Positions 7,544 to 15,844 are shown, counted from the first letter of the stretch. The stretch: 33,527 nt of DNA from Bacillota bacterium (GCA_023443285.1 JAEZVB010000150.1:1-33527); one strand, 5' to 3'. A program made the numbers and translations. The notes: generated from the sequence alone by a model not told the origin.

Positions 7544-9370
7544 GTGAATTTTCTAAATAGCTTTGGTGTTACTCCTATTAACAAGCTGCTAACAACTATG
7601 AAACAATTACTCACTGCCGCCCGTCTTCGACAAAAAACAAATTATCCGCTAAGTTTGCGAACCAAGCTTCTTATCGTTGTAGCCATCTTTTCTCTGTTGT
7701 CTATTATCATTGGCCTTGTGGGACTACAAGGTATCAAATCAGCAAATGACTCTTTGCGCACTATGTATTCTAACCGCATTATAACACTGCAGGAACTTAA
7801 GCTTATGTCTGATGCCCTGACAGTCAATGTTATCGATACCTGTCACAAGGTTAGTGACGGTCATATGGCCTGGGCGTTAGGCCGAAACAAACTCACAGAA
7901 GGTAGTGTAATTATTAAAGAGCAGTGGGTCACTTATAAAAACCATGCAACAACAAACGAAGAAGAAAGAATGACGGCTCAGATTGATGGCTTTCTGGGAA
8001 TTGCCGAAGGGGCGCTTACCAGAGCCACCGATATTATGGTCAAAGAAGATAAAAAAGCCTTGAATGCTTTTATGATTGAAGAATTATACGCAAGCCTCGA
8101 ACCTGTTTCCGGAAAACTGTCCGAACTCATGGATCTTCAGCTCGAATTAGCCAAAAGAGAATATCAAGAAGCCAATACCAGATACCAGCAGCTTATCCTA
8201 CTATTTTCCATTATGATTTTTGCCGGATTAAGCATAGCCATCACTCTTGTGCTTTTTATCCTTCAGCGAATGCTCCGTGACATTCAGAGTATGGTTACTT
8301 GTGTCGAACAAGTTGCTGCCGGCAATCTGGAGTTTCCCGAAATACCTGTCACAGCTAACGATGAAATCGGCCGCTTGGCTACAGCCATTAATTCCATGGT
8401 TATTAAGCTACATTCGTTAGTACAGACAGTTTCAGCATCGGCCGATCAAGTGGTAGTCGCCTCACAGGAAACAACAACATCTGTTGAGCAGGTTTCAATT
8501 TCAGCTACCGAGATAGCGAGCAGCAGCATCCGCCTGGCTGCTGACGCTACTGTAGGTACAGTCTCAGTTGTTGAGGTATCCAAGTCTCTTTTGGAACTAT
8601 CTTCACTCATAGAAATAGCCAAACGGGAATCCACCTCAGCGGTTGCCAACTCTAAAACTACACTGATTACTGCTATCGAAAGTCGCAAGACAGTAGCTAG
8701 CACAGTAGCCTGTATGGATAACATCCGCAAAAGGACAGTGGAAACTGAGGAATTGATTGCAACCCTCAATGGCTATATCGCTAAAATCGGGGCAATTACC
8801 GATACCATCACCGGCATCGCCTCACAAACCAATTTGCTTGCCCTAAATGCTGCTATTGAAGCTGCCCGCGCCGGTGAATCTGGCCGGGGTTTTGCGGTGG
8901 TGGCTCAGGAGGTCAGAAAGCTCGCCGAGCAGTCCACCAAGGGTGCCGCCGAGGTTGTGACACTTATACAAAGAGTAAAGGGTAGCACAGCCGCCGCGGT
9001 TGAAGCTATGCAAGGCAGCCGCCGCGAAGTGGAGGATGGCGTATTCAGTGCCACCCGGGCGCACAAGGCGCTGGATGATATTTTTTCAGCAGTAACTAAC
9101 ACCGTAACCGGAATTGAAGCCGTACTGTCCATCACCGATGAAGAAGTCACCCAATCCGATAGAATTATTGATTTAATTGACTCGTTGGCCACCGTAATTG
9201 AGAATACTGCTGCTCAAGCCGAAACGGTCTCATCAACAACAAAGCAGACAGCAGCCGTTATGGATTCGCTAGCCGAAAATTCAACATCCACCAACCATTT
9301 GGCGGCTAAACTTAAAGCTGCTATTGAGTTCTTTAGAATAAACCGTAAATCAAATTATTTGGAGGTATAA
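7544..9370 (+). CDS. Methyl-accepting chemotaxis protein
   Basis: A 608-residue transmembrane chemoreceptor. It has two membrane helices (about 42-60 and 217-240), a helical extracytoplasmic sensor of the four-helix-bundle type between them, a HAMP domain (about 238-292), and a long cytoplasmic signalling coiled coil. The coil's conserved tip contains GIASQTNLLALNAAIEAARA and FAVVAQEVRKLAEQS. The GTG start at 7544 is chosen for the AAGGGG site upstream. The N-terminal cytoplasmic tail of about 40 residues is longer than usual, so a later start (ATG, codon 20) is possible. It is the first gene of a four-gene signalling cluster, and the STAS gene begins 2 bases after its stop. The ligand is unknown. 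Confidence 0.95.
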   Translation: MNFLNSFGVTPINKLLTTMKQLLTAARLRQKTNYPLSLRTKLLIVVAIFSLLSIIIGLVGLQGIKSANDSLRTMYSNRIITLQELKLMSDALTVNVIDTCHKVSDGHMAWALGRNKLTEGSVIIKEQWVTYKNHATTNEEERMTAQIDGFLGIAEGALTRATDIMVKEDKKALNAFMIEELYASLEPVSGKLSELMDLQLELAKREYQEANTRYQQLILLFSIMIFAGLSIAITLVLFILQRMLRDIQSMVTCVEQVAAGNLEFPEIPVTANDEIGRLATAINSMVIKLHSLVQTVSASADQVVVASQETTTSVEQVSISATEIASSSIRLAADATVGTVSVVEVSKSLLELSSLIEIAKRESTSAVANSKTTLITAIESRKTVASTVACMDNIRKRTVETEELIATLNGYIAKIGAITDTITGIASQTNLLALNAAIEAARAGESGRGFAVVAQEVRKLAEQSTKGAAEVVTLIQRVKGSTAAAVEAMQGSRREVEDGVFSATRAHKALDDIFSAVTNTVTGIEAVLSITDEEVTQSDRIIDLIDSLATVIENTAAQAETVSSTTKQTAAVMDSLAENSTSTNHLAAKLKAAIEFFRINRKSNYLEV

Positions 9371-9372
9371 AG

Positions 9373-9699
9373 ATGGAAAACCAGAAATTTATTGTTGAAG
9401 ACAAGCAGGTCATCGCAAATTTGTCAGGTAATTTACAAGGCGAGATCGCTGCCCATGTTCGCGAAACTATGCTAACGTATATCGAGGATGGCTACTGCGT
9501 CTTTACAGTAGATTTTTCCAAGGTAAACAATATTGATTCTACCGGACTAGGTATTCTTGTTACCCTGCAAAAGCGTTCTCTACAAAGTGGCGGCAACATG
9601 ATTCTGCAGGGTCTGCATGGCGCAGTAAAAGCGGCTTTTGATCGTACCCGGCTCAGCAAGGCGTTTATTATTACCGATTCAGAAAATGCGGTAGCCTAA
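9373..9699 (+). CDS. STAS-domain protein (anti-sigma factor antagonist type)
   Basis: A 108-residue single STAS domain. The strand-loop NNIDSTGLGILVTLQKRS carries the conserved serine (Ser56) that is phosphorylated in SpoIIAA/RsbV-type antagonists. It starts 2 bases after the MCP stop with GGAGG immediately upstream, so it is co-translated with the receptor. No cognate anti-sigma kinase is seen here. The association with an MCP and a CheY-like protein suggests a signalling switch linked to the receptor rather than a general sigma-factor pathway, but that is inference. Confidence 0.9.
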   Translation: MENQKFIVEDKQVIANLSGNLQGEIAAHVRETMLTYIEDGYCVFTVDFSKVNNIDSTGLGILVTLQKRSLQSGGNMILQGLHGAVKAAFDRTRLSKAFIITDSENAVA

Positions 9700-9832
9700 T
9701 CACTGGGTAAATCTACCCCCCGAGCATTTTTTGTAGAATTATTATAGTTATTGCCGAAAATTTCAAGGGTTTTTCCAGCTTACAATAGAATATAAGCGTT
9801 GAGATCATTTGTTACGGAAGGAGTTTACTACT

Positions 9833-10198
9833 ATGGAATCACTAACTCACTCAGTATTAATCTGTGATGACTCAATGCTTGTTCGAAAAAAACTCCGCGA
9901 CATGCTTGAAGCAATGCACTGCCGCGTTTTTGAAGCGAAAAACGGCCTTGAATGTGTCGAATTATTCAAACTCCATACACCCAAAACCGTTTTCCTGGAC
10001 ATTGTCATGCCTGAGCTTGATGGCCTTAATGCCTTAAAGCAAATCAAACAATGCGACAAAAACGCACATATTATCATGCTGTCATCAACCGGAACTTCAG
10101 CCAAACTGTTAGAAGCCCTCAAAAGTGGTGCAACTGATTTTATCCAGAAGCCCTATACCAAAGAGCAAATTGCCAAAGCCATTGGTTATACTGAGTAA
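9833..10198 (+). CDS. CheY-like response regulator (receiver domain only)
   Basis: A 121-residue stand-alone receiver. The acidic pocket is Asp12/Asp13, the phospho-acceptor is Asp56 (VFLDIVMPELDG), the switch hydroxyl lies in LSST (84-86), and the lysine is Lys106 (FIQKPY). There is no output domain. I use the ATG at 9833, which has AAGGAG at the right distance. The longer frame begins with a TTG before that Shine-Dalgarno. The 133-bp gap upstream may hold a separate promoter. It is followed 14 bases later by a CheX-like gene, whose product could be its phosphatase. Confidence 0.92.
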   Translation: MESLTHSVLICDDSMLVRKKLRDMLEAMHCRVFEAKNGLECVELFKLHTPKTVFLDIVMPELDGLNALKQIKQCDKNAHIIMLSSTGTSAKLLEALKSGATDFIQKPYTKEQIAKAIGYTE

Positions 10199-10212
10199 AA
10201 GGAGCTAATCCA

Positions 10213-11097
10213 ATGTATACGCAATATTTAGGCCAATACCTTTTTAATAAAAATCTTATTTCTGCCAATCAACTTTACGAATTATTGTCATTAGAAGATG
10301 CAACCCGTGTAAAACTTGGCGTTTTGGCCATAAACAGCGGCTTTATGACGGCAAAACAAGTCGAAGAAGTCCACGAACTGCAACGCGCTATGGATCGCCG
10401 ATTTGGCGAGATTGCTGTTGGCAAGGGCTATCTTACGCCGTCGCAGCTTAATGACCTGCTTTCTCAACAAGACAGCCGCCATCTCGGGCTAAGTCAGGCA
10501 ATTGTTGATAAAGGCTATCTTACCCTCACACAGTTAGAAACAGCGCTCAATCAATTTAAGGAAGACACCCAGTTATCTGATGAGGAACTTAAAATTATTC
10601 AGTCTGGGGATGTTGATAGAATCGTTCCGTTATTTCTGGATTTCCCAGCCAATGACTGTCCCCAATTCTATTATGATTATGTCGCTCTGCTGCTAAAAAA
10701 TATCATTCGCTTTCTCAATGAGCGCCCGGTACTATCCAGGCCAGAACCAGTACTTCGCAAGCCAACCGACGGTTGGCTTATCTCCCAACAGGCAATCGGG
10801 CTTTATACAATTTCTACTGGATTAATCCTTAGCGATTCTGTGCTTATTGATCTTGCCAGCCGCTTTAGTCAGGAGTCTATCGACCATGTTAATGAACTGG
10901 CCAAAGACAGTATCTGTGAATTCTTAAATTTGAACAATGGTCTATTCCTGATTAACTTGTCCGACAAAGGCTTTGAGCTTGATTTGAAACCCCAATCTAT
11001 TACCCAAACATATGATACGCCTGCTCTCGGTTACCGCATTCCCATCGACCTTTCCTGTGGGCGCATTGAACTTGTTTTATCTATTGGTGACAATTAG
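10213..11097 (+). CDS. Four-repeat N-terminal domain fused to a CheX-like domain
   Basis: A 294-residue protein. Residues 5-115 contain four tandem repeats of about 28 residues with the pattern (L/F)G-x4-G/N-(Y/L)-(L/I/M)-T/S-x3-Q-(L/V), for example LGQYLFNKNLISANQL, LGVLAINSGFMTAKQV, FGEIAVGKGYLTPSQL and LGLSQAIVDKGYLTLTQL. These resemble half-units of the MshEN/GspE N-terminal domain, some of which bind cyclic di-GMP. The C-terminal half (about 150-294) resembles CheC/CheX-family phosphatases, with an E-x2-N-like element in SICEFLNLNNG (E236, N239). Next to a lone receiver protein, a role in dephosphorylating it is reasonable. Both domain calls are by eye and need a profile search. Confidence 0.65.
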   Translation: MYTQYLGQYLFNKNLISANQLYELLSLEDATRVKLGVLAINSGFMTAKQVEEVHELQRAMDRRFGEIAVGKGYLTPSQLNDLLSQQDSRHLGLSQAIVDKGYLTLTQLETALNQFKEDTQLSDEELKIIQSGDVDRIVPLFLDFPANDCPQFYYDYVALLLKNIIRFLNERPVLSRPEPVLRKPTDGWLISQQAIGLYTISTGLILSDSVLIDLASRFSQESIDHVNELAKDSICEFLNLNNGLFLINLSDKGFELDLKPQSITQTYDTPALGYRIPIDLSCGRIELVLSIGDN

Positions 11098-11120
11098 CCT
11101 AATCTTACCTACACACAATT

Positions 11121-11165
11121 AAGGCTCCTTTATTGTAGTAAAACCTACTACGATAGAGGAGCCTT
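11121..11165. terminator. Hairpin between convergent genes
   Basis: A 20-bp stem with two wobble or mismatched pairs (AAGGCTCCTT side 11121-11140, 11146-11165) and a 5-base loop lies between the CheX-like gene and the convergent yajQ. Only a short T-rich tract follows. It probably ends transcription from the plus strand. Confidence 0.7.
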
Positions 11166-11188
11166 GTTAATTTCTGAAAATGCTCGAA

Positions 11189-11683
11189 TTACGAACGGAA
11201 GTTAATAAACTGTAGCTCAATACTAAAATCTTTCTCTTTCAGTTTCTGAATAACGGCCTGCAGGTCATCTTTTTTCGCCCCGGTAACCCGTACCTGGTCA
11301 TCCATAATCTGCGCCTGGACTTTAAGTTTCTGCTCTTTAATATAGCTGACAACCTCTTTGCCTTTTTCCTTGCTGATGCCCTTCTGAATGGTGACAGTTT
11401 GTTTCACCGTGCCACTAAATGCCGACTCAATTTTACCAACATCCAGGCATTTTAAGGGAACATTGCGTTTAACCATCTTAGTTCTTAGAATATCAAGCAT
11501 AGCCCCCAGTTTATATTCATCCTCAGCCGACAGTTTTAAGGATTCCTTATCAAGAACGATTTCAGCCTTGCTGCCTTTGAAATCGTAGCGCTGCCCAATT
11601 TCTTTAGTTGTCTGATTGACAGCATTATCCATTTCCTGCATGTCTACCTCTGAAACAATATCGAAAGAACAATCTTTTGCCAT
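11189..11683 (-). CDS. yajQ: YajQ family nucleotide-binding protein
   Basis: A 164-residue YajQ/DUF520 protein covering the full family length. It begins MAKDCSFDIVSEVDMQEMDNAV, with the typical KEIGQRYDFKGSKAEI, VKRNVPLKCLD and VRVTGAKKDDLQAVIQ segments. Some members bind cyclic di-GMP, and others have been reported to bind nucleic acid or nucleotides. No specific role can be read from the context, although it neighbours a signalling cluster. AAGGAG lies upstream of the ATG. Confidence 0.95.
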   Translation of the reverse strand: MAKDCSFDIVSEVDMQEMDNAVNQTTKEIGQRYDFKGSKAEIVLDKESLKLSAEDEYKLGAMLDILRTKMVKRNVPLKCLDVGKIESAFSGTVKQTVTIQKGISKEKGKEVVSYIKEQKLKVQAQIMDDQVRVTGAKKDDLQAVIQKLKEKDFSIELQFINFRS

Positions 11684-11832
11684 AACCGGTAACTCCTTTC
11701 ACACTGTAACATTAATCAAAAACATAATACCATATTTCTCTATTTTGTCCAAAAAACCTGCTACTTTTTTCAAATTCACCCTTTATTCTCTGTCAGCATA
11801 ACCTACTAAAGAAAATAAAAGGGGGAACCGGT

Positions 11833-12522
11833 GTGGATTGGTCAACTATTTTAAGTGTCATAGCTATTAATCTTCTTCTGTCCAGCGATAATGCCCTCGC
11901 CATTGCTATGGCGACCCGAAACCTAATACCTAATCACAAAAAAACTGTTTTGTTTCTTGGAAGCCTGGGTGCAGTCATAATGCAGATTCTATTAACCTAC
12001 ATGGCCGCTTTTTTGTTAGCTATTCCCTTTGTTAAAATACTAGGCGGATGCATTCTTACCTGGATTGCCGTAAATTTACTAATTGCAGATGAAGAGTCTA
12101 TCTCGCATCCCATTGAAAGCCTTGACTTATTGCCAATGATCCTTAAAATTATGGTCGCCAACACCATCATGAGTTTGGATAATGTTCTGGCAGTCGCTGT
12201 CATCGCTGACTGCAATCCCGTGTTCTTGGGTATAGGTTTATTAGTAAGCTTTCCTGTTATTATCGCAGGCAGCTCCATCATTTCCGGTGTTTTGGCGAAG
12301 TTTCCCTGTATTATGTGGCTGGGAGCACTGTTTTTAGGCTGGACCTCTGGTGGAATTATCGCTTCAGAAACCTATATTGCACAGTATCTTGATCTATATG
12401 GTCTCAACCATGCTGATGTTGGAGCAATGTTTGCTTTTATTGTGGTAGTGACCGGCTTAGCCATGAGTAAGCATAAATCGACAACTCCTTTAGGAAACGA
12501 AAACAATTCTGATAAGACATAA
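11833..12522 (+). CDS. TerC family integral membrane protein (YjbE-type, probable metal exporter)
   Basis: A 229-residue membrane protein with about seven hydrophobic helices and the two inverted TerC repeats, each with an acidic signature: LLSSDNALAIA (Asp19) and MSLDNVLAVA (Asp116). Members of the YjbE/YkoY group export manganese or metallate proteins in Firmicutes. The GTG start at 11833 follows GGGGGAA. I looked for a yybP-ykoY manganese riboswitch in the 149-bp leader and saw none. A terminator overlaps the stop codon. Confidence 0.9.
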   Translation: MDWSTILSVIAINLLLSSDNALAIAMATRNLIPNHKKTVLFLGSLGAVIMQILLTYMAAFLLAIPFVKILGGCILTWIAVNLLIADEESISHPIESLDLLPMILKIMVANTIMSLDNVLAVAVIADCNPVFLGIGLLVSFPVIIAGSSIISGVLAKFPCIMWLGALFLGWTSGGIIASETYIAQYLDLYGLNHADVGAMFAFIVVVTGLAMSKHKSTTPLGNENNSDKT

Positions 12523-12558
12523 AGACAGCGAGGATATTGCCTTTGCGCTGTCTTTTTT
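12521..12558 (+). terminator. Rho-independent terminator after terC
   Basis: AAAGACAGCG (12521-12530) pairs with CGCTGTCTTT (12546-12555) and is followed by TTT. The stem begins inside the TAA stop. It lies between convergent terC and lrgB and may serve both. Confidence 0.85.
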
Positions 12559-12565
12559 AAGCCTA

Positions 12566-13255
12566 TTAGCCCACAAACCAAGCCACAAAAAGAGGGGCAA
12601 GCAAGGAAGTAAATACGCCAGCCAAACCCATAGCTAAACCCGCCATAGAGCCTTGTTGTTCACCTTCCAGAAGAGCCATTGCTGTTCCTTGTCCATGTGA
12701 TACTGTACCCATAGCTAACCCCCGGGCTACTGGATCATGAATTTTGAACTTGGTAAGTAATGTTAGCCCGATAACCGAACCAAATGTTCCGGTAGCTACC
12801 ACAAAAGCAACCGCCAGAGCAGGATTTCCGCCGGCCAGCGCTGCCACCTCTACAGCAAAAGGAATGGTTGAAGATTTCGGGATAATGGATACTATGATTT
12901 CTCTGGACAAACCGCCGACTTTAGTAATTAATAGCACGGTTGCCATAGACATAGCCGTTCCTAAGCTAACACCCCAAAATATTGCTGCACCATATTGTTT
13001 TAATAGATGCCGGTTCCGGTAAAGCGGAACTGCCAGCGAAACTGTTGCCGGTCCCAGTAAAAAAGTCATAACCTCTTTTGCCGGAGTATATGCCGCATAT
13101 GGTATCTTGCAAATAACCAAAATGGCAATAATTACTGCCGCACTTACTAACACAATATTTATTAACGGATTGTTATAGCGGAAATACAAATATCGGCTAA
13201 CAAGATAGAGTATAACAGTCAGCAGGATAAAAGCGGCGGAAATCATTAACTGCAT
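12566..13255 (-). CDS. lrgB: LrgB/CidB family membrane protein
   Basis: A 229-residue polytopic membrane protein matching LrgB: an N-terminal helix pair, then LLGPATVSLAVPLYRN, IIPKSSTIPFAVEVA, ATGTFGSVIGL and GTVSHGQGTAMAL. LrgAB/CidAB systems were described as holin/antiholin-like. In several Firmicutes the pair instead transports pyruvate or related short acids. The start overlaps the end of lrgA by 10 bases, so the two are translationally coupled. Confidence 0.93.
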   Translation of the reverse strand: MQLMISAAFILLTVILYLVSRYLYFRYNNPLINIVLVSAAVIIAILVICKIPYAAYTPAKEVMTFLLGPATVSLAVPLYRNRHLLKQYGAAIFWGVSLGTAMSMATVLLITKVGGLSREIIVSIIPKSSTIPFAVEVAALAGGNPALAVAFVVATGTFGSVIGLTLLTKFKIHDPVARGLAMGTVSHGQGTAMALLEGEQQGSMAGLAMGLAGVFTSLLAPLFVAWFVG

Positions 13256-13617
13256 TTCTTTGCCCCCTTATGTAATAGCTGCGCAAGAATACCCACTGTG
13301 AAAAAAGGCAAAACTGCCCCGGCCACAAGTGCAAGCGTTAGCACCAGACCATCTTCATAAAACACGGCGCCCCAGTCCATTAGCCCAACAGCTATCGGTA
13401 TAAAGAAAAACAACATATGTTTAAGTAAAAAATCGGCGGCCTCCTGAATATAAGTAAGCTTGACGACACCGGCCAGCAAAAGAAAAAATAACAATACCAT
13501 CCCAAACACGGTACCAGGGATAGGCAAACCGGTAATGGCTGTAATTTGGTTGCCCAACCAGTAAATAACCCATAAAACCGTGAGTTGCCCGATCATTCGC
13601 AGCATTTTCAGTGTCAT
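13246..13617 (-). CDS. lrgA: CidA/LrgA family membrane protein
   Basis: A 123-residue membrane protein with four hydrophobic segments and LrgA motifs (TGLPIPGTVFGMVLLFFLLL and FFIPIAVGLMDWG). I place the start at the ATG at 13617 (MTLKMLRMIGQL) because AAGGAG lies 8 bases before it. The ATG 24 bases earlier has no such site and would be almost leaderless given the promoter found at 13651-13680. It forms a two-gene operon with lrgB. Nothing here suggests a link to the metabolic island next door beyond adjacency. Confidence 0.92.
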   Translation of the reverse strand: MTLKMLRMIGQLTVLWVIYWLGNQITAITGLPIPGTVFGMVLLFFLLLAGVVKLTYIQEAADFLLKHMLFFFIPIAVGLMDWGAVFYEDGLVLTLALVAGAVLPFFTVGILAQLLHKGAKKCS

Positions 13618-13650
13618 TCCAAAATCTCCTTGTCCAACCATATATCACAA

Positions 13651-13680
13651 ATCGTATAGGAACATAGGTTATTTTGTCAA
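13651..13680 (-). promoter_or_regulatory. Sigma-70-type promoter of lrgAB
   Basis: On the minus strand TTGACA (13680-13675) is followed after 18 bp by TACGAT (13656-13651), giving a start near 13644, about 27 bases before the chosen lrgA start codon. Confidence 0.6.
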
Positions 13681-13699
13681 TTTGTCTACTGACTAAAAG

Positions 13700-13739
13700 A
13701 AGCACGCTACATTCCAATCGATCTGGATATAGCGTGCTT
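13700..13739 (-). terminator. Terminator after the RACo gene
   Basis: AAGCACGCTA and its exact complement (13700-13709, 13730-13739) form the base of a stem, with an inner TCCA/TGGA pairing. A T-rich tract (CTTTTAG) follows on the minus strand. It begins 4 bases after the RACo stop. Confidence 0.85.
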
Positions 13740-13742
13740 TCC

Positions 13743-15602
13743 TCACTTATTACAATATTGGGGGAAGCTTAAGTTTTTCAAAAACCTATTTTGGAACTCT
13801 GGTTGCGCTGCTAATTCCAAATACCCAACCTTGGCGGCAATTGCCATGGAGCGTTGCATTTTTGCGGCAGATAACAGGGCTTGAACCGCCCCAGTCCCGG
13901 CTGCATTGCCGACAGAGTCAACAGCTTCCCGCTTAATTCCTGGTAACATACCAATTGTTAAAGCACTGTCAATGTCAATATAATTACCAAAGGCGCCAGC
14001 CAAACATACCTTTACTTGGTCAGACAGCTTGTACTTCTCCATTAAAAATTGAATACCTGTGCAAATTGACGATTTTACTAACTGAAGCTGACGCACATCA
14101 GCTTGCGTAATCGCAATGTCAGCACCACTGGCACTGTTTTCCCCTTCACTGAGAACAAATTCCCATTGACCCTCCCGTTTTTTTAAGCGTCGCCGTAGCT
14201 GTTCCGGGATATTGGCCTGGTCAGGGTTATTAAACCGGCCACTCTTATGCAATATACCGGCTTTTATTAACTCGGCAACCGCTTTTACTAAGCCTGAACC
14301 ACATATACCGTCAGGCTTACTGTTACCAATCACTTGGAGCTGGACACCAAGCTCTGTTATAACAACATCACTAATAGCTCCCTCTGCCGCCCTCATACCA
14401 TCTCTGATATGAGCGCCTTCAAAAGCTGGCCCGGCTGCCGTCGAGCAGGCATACAACCTATTACCATCCCCGATAACCATTTCACCGTTAGTCCCCAAAT
14501 CCACCAGTAACAGGGGAGTTTCTGAAATATCCTGGTCTATAGCCAATATGGCCGCTGTTGTATCTGAACCGACAAAACTTGCGATATTGGGCAATAAAAC
14601 AACTTTCCCTTTGGGGTTTATATCCAGTTCTAGCTCCATAGGACTAATCGGTGATATATATTTAAATAGCGCAGCATATGGCTTACGTACCAAAGTTGAC
14701 GGCGAAATCTCCAATACCAAATGAGCCATCGTGGCATTGCCGGCGATAGTGCCAGCATAAATATGGTCTTGTGTCACCTTAGCTGCACTGCATAATTCAG
14801 TAATAATCTGATTTAAACATTGTCTGATGAGTTGCGACAGTCTTTCAAGCCCGCCCTCTAGCTCATGCGTAGCTTGAATCCGTGAAATGACATCAGCCCC
14901 CACCGAAGCTTGCGGATTATTTTTAGAGCACACAGCCACAATTTTTTTCGCATTAATATCTACCAGCATACCGACAACAGTTGTTGTACCTATATCAAAC
15001 GCCACACCGTACAATAGGCTTGATGTATCTCCAGGCTCGATGGCTATAACTTTATTATCAAGTATCGTAAGGGTTATACGCTCAGGTCTGGTTTCTACCA
15101 CATCATTTAACTGCCGCAAAATGGCTGCATTATCCATAATCTCCAGGCTGTTAAAACCACTAACCACGGATCCGAGTTCTTCCACTGCCTGCTGAATCAT
15201 TTCCTGCAAAGAATAATGGTTATCTACTGTGGGGTAAGCTGGCGTCAGCACGATCTTCTTTACCAAAGGTATATCGTCATCAATAACAATTTCGCAAATT
15301 TGTCCCTTTTGACTTACCTTTGTACTTTTCAGCAAAATAGTAATATCGCTTTGTGGATACACTTGGCAGGCCTGATAAATATTGTCGTTATTCCCTTTAA
15401 CCTCGTTTCCCTCTTTATCTATCACCTTGCCTTGAAGAACTTGTATCTTGCACTTGCCGCACGTACCTCTGCCACCACAGTTAGCTTCCAGAAATACGCC
15501 TCCAGCAATAAGGGAATGCAAAATGGTTTTACCCTGCTCACATGGTAAATATTGTTCGCTGCCTTCGATATGCAATGTATAGGTTGAAGCTGCCTCAATC
15601 AT
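13743..15602 (-). CDS. Corrinoid activation protein, RACo-type (2Fe-2S + ASKHA ATPase, DUF4445)
   Basis: A 619-residue reductive activator of corrinoid proteins. The N-terminal domain is a plant-type 2Fe-2S ferredoxin with C42-x5-C48-x2-C51 and C79. A linker leads to an actin-like (ASKHA) C-terminal domain with phosphate loops FDIGTTTVVGMLVD and LVDLGTNGEMVIG and the adenosine-loop segment LAGAFGNYIDID. RACo enzymes use ATP to drive electrons uphill to an inactivated Co(II) corrinoid and restore the Co(I) state. The partner here is presumably the corrinoid protein encoded at 17421-18050. It has an AAGGAGAG ribosome site. It lies downstream of the methyltransferase genes but beyond two terminators, so it likely has its own promoter. 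Confidence 0.93.
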   Translation of the reverse strand: MIEAASTYTLHIEGSEQYLPCEQGKTILHSLIAGGVFLEANCGGRGTCGKCKIQVLQGKVIDKEGNEVKGNNDNIYQACQVYPQSDITILLKSTKVSQKGQICEIVIDDDIPLVKKIVLTPAYPTVDNHYSLQEMIQQAVEELGSVVSGFNSLEIMDNAAILRQLNDVVETRPERITLTILDNKVIAIEPGDTSSLLYGVAFDIGTTTVVGMLVDINAKKIVAVCSKNNPQASVGADVISRIQATHELEGGLERLSQLIRQCLNQIITELCSAAKVTQDHIYAGTIAGNATMAHLVLEISPSTLVRKPYAALFKYISPISPMELELDINPKGKVVLLPNIASFVGSDTTAAILAIDQDISETPLLLVDLGTNGEMVIGDGNRLYACSTAAGPAFEGAHIRDGMRAAEGAISDVVITELGVQLQVIGNSKPDGICGSGLVKAVAELIKAGILHKSGRFNNPDQANIPEQLRRRLKKREGQWEFVLSEGENSASGADIAITQADVRQLQLVKSSICTGIQFLMEKYKLSDQVKVCLAGAFGNYIDIDSALTIGMLPGIKREAVDSVGNAAGTGAVQALLSAAKMQRSMAIAAKVGYLELAAQPEFQNRFLKNLSFPQYCNK

Positions 15603-15637
15603 GCAAACTCTCCTTCTTTTTCAATAAATGGAGACTT

Positions 15638-15669
15638 AATTCAGACGGCGTTTTGACGCCGCCTGAATT
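15638..15669. repeat. Inverted repeat upstream of the RACo gene
   Basis: AATTCAGACGGCG (15638-15650) faces its near-perfect complement (15657-15669) with a 6-base loop and one wobble. It ends 36 bases from the RACo start codon, within the presumed leader. It is one of a string of hairpins in this gap and may be an element end or a leader structure. Confidence 0.5.
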
Positions 15670-15695
15670 CTAGTCGAAATTATCCAGGGACTTAG

Positions 15696-15737
15696 CCGCT
15701 CTTACTCCCGCTTGTAGAAGCGGGAGTCTTAGAGCGG
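15696..15737. repeat. Two-step palindrome (possible small mobile-element remnant)
   Basis: A perfect inner stem ACTCCCGCTT-GTAG-AAGCGGGAGT (15704-15727) is extended by an outer CCGCTCT / AGAGCGG pairing. Neighbouring text (GACTAACCCGCTCTAAGAC on the minus strand) reminds me of the subterminal hairpins of IS200/IS605-type elements. No transposase or TnpB reading frame is present, so at most this is a non-autonomous remnant. Confidence 0.4.
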
Positions 15738-15757
15738 GTTAGTCATCGGATAAAATC

Positions 15758-15801
15758 AAAAAGAAGAACCACTATTCTATGTACAGACAGTTCTTCTTTT
15801 T
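15758..15801 (-). terminator. Terminator of the CobW-like / 145-aa gene pair
   Basis: AAAAAGAAGAAC (15758-15769) pairs perfectly with 15790-15801. On the minus strand the stem ends in a T-rich arm followed by GATTTTATCC. The structure is nearly symmetrical and could act in both directions. Confidence 0.75.
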
Positions 15802-15817
15802 GTGGAATGTATGTATC

Positions 15818-15844
15818 GCACCTATCTGAAAGGAGGATAGGTGC
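15818..15844. repeat. 9-bp inverted repeat directly after the 145-aa gene
   Basis: GCACCTATC and GATAGGTGC flank 9 bases (TGAAAGGAG). It lies 18 bases past the stop codon, before the terminator. It could protect the 3' end of the message. Confidence 0.45.

Noticed and set aside
8446..9192. Minus-strand open frames inside the MCP gene
   Set aside because: The low-complexity Ser/Thr/Ala composition is the reverse reading of the MCP coiled coil.
11684..11832. Manganese (yybP-ykoY) riboswitch before the TerC gene
   Set aside because: TerC-type exporters often have one, but I could not find its conserved loops in this 149-base, AT-rich leader.
12744..13022. 92-codon plus-strand open frame
   Set aside because: It is antisense to lrgB, whose family motifs are complete.
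15638..15844. CRISPR-like repeat array
   Set aside because: The hairpins here differ from one another in sequence and spacing, so there is no repeat-spacer pattern.
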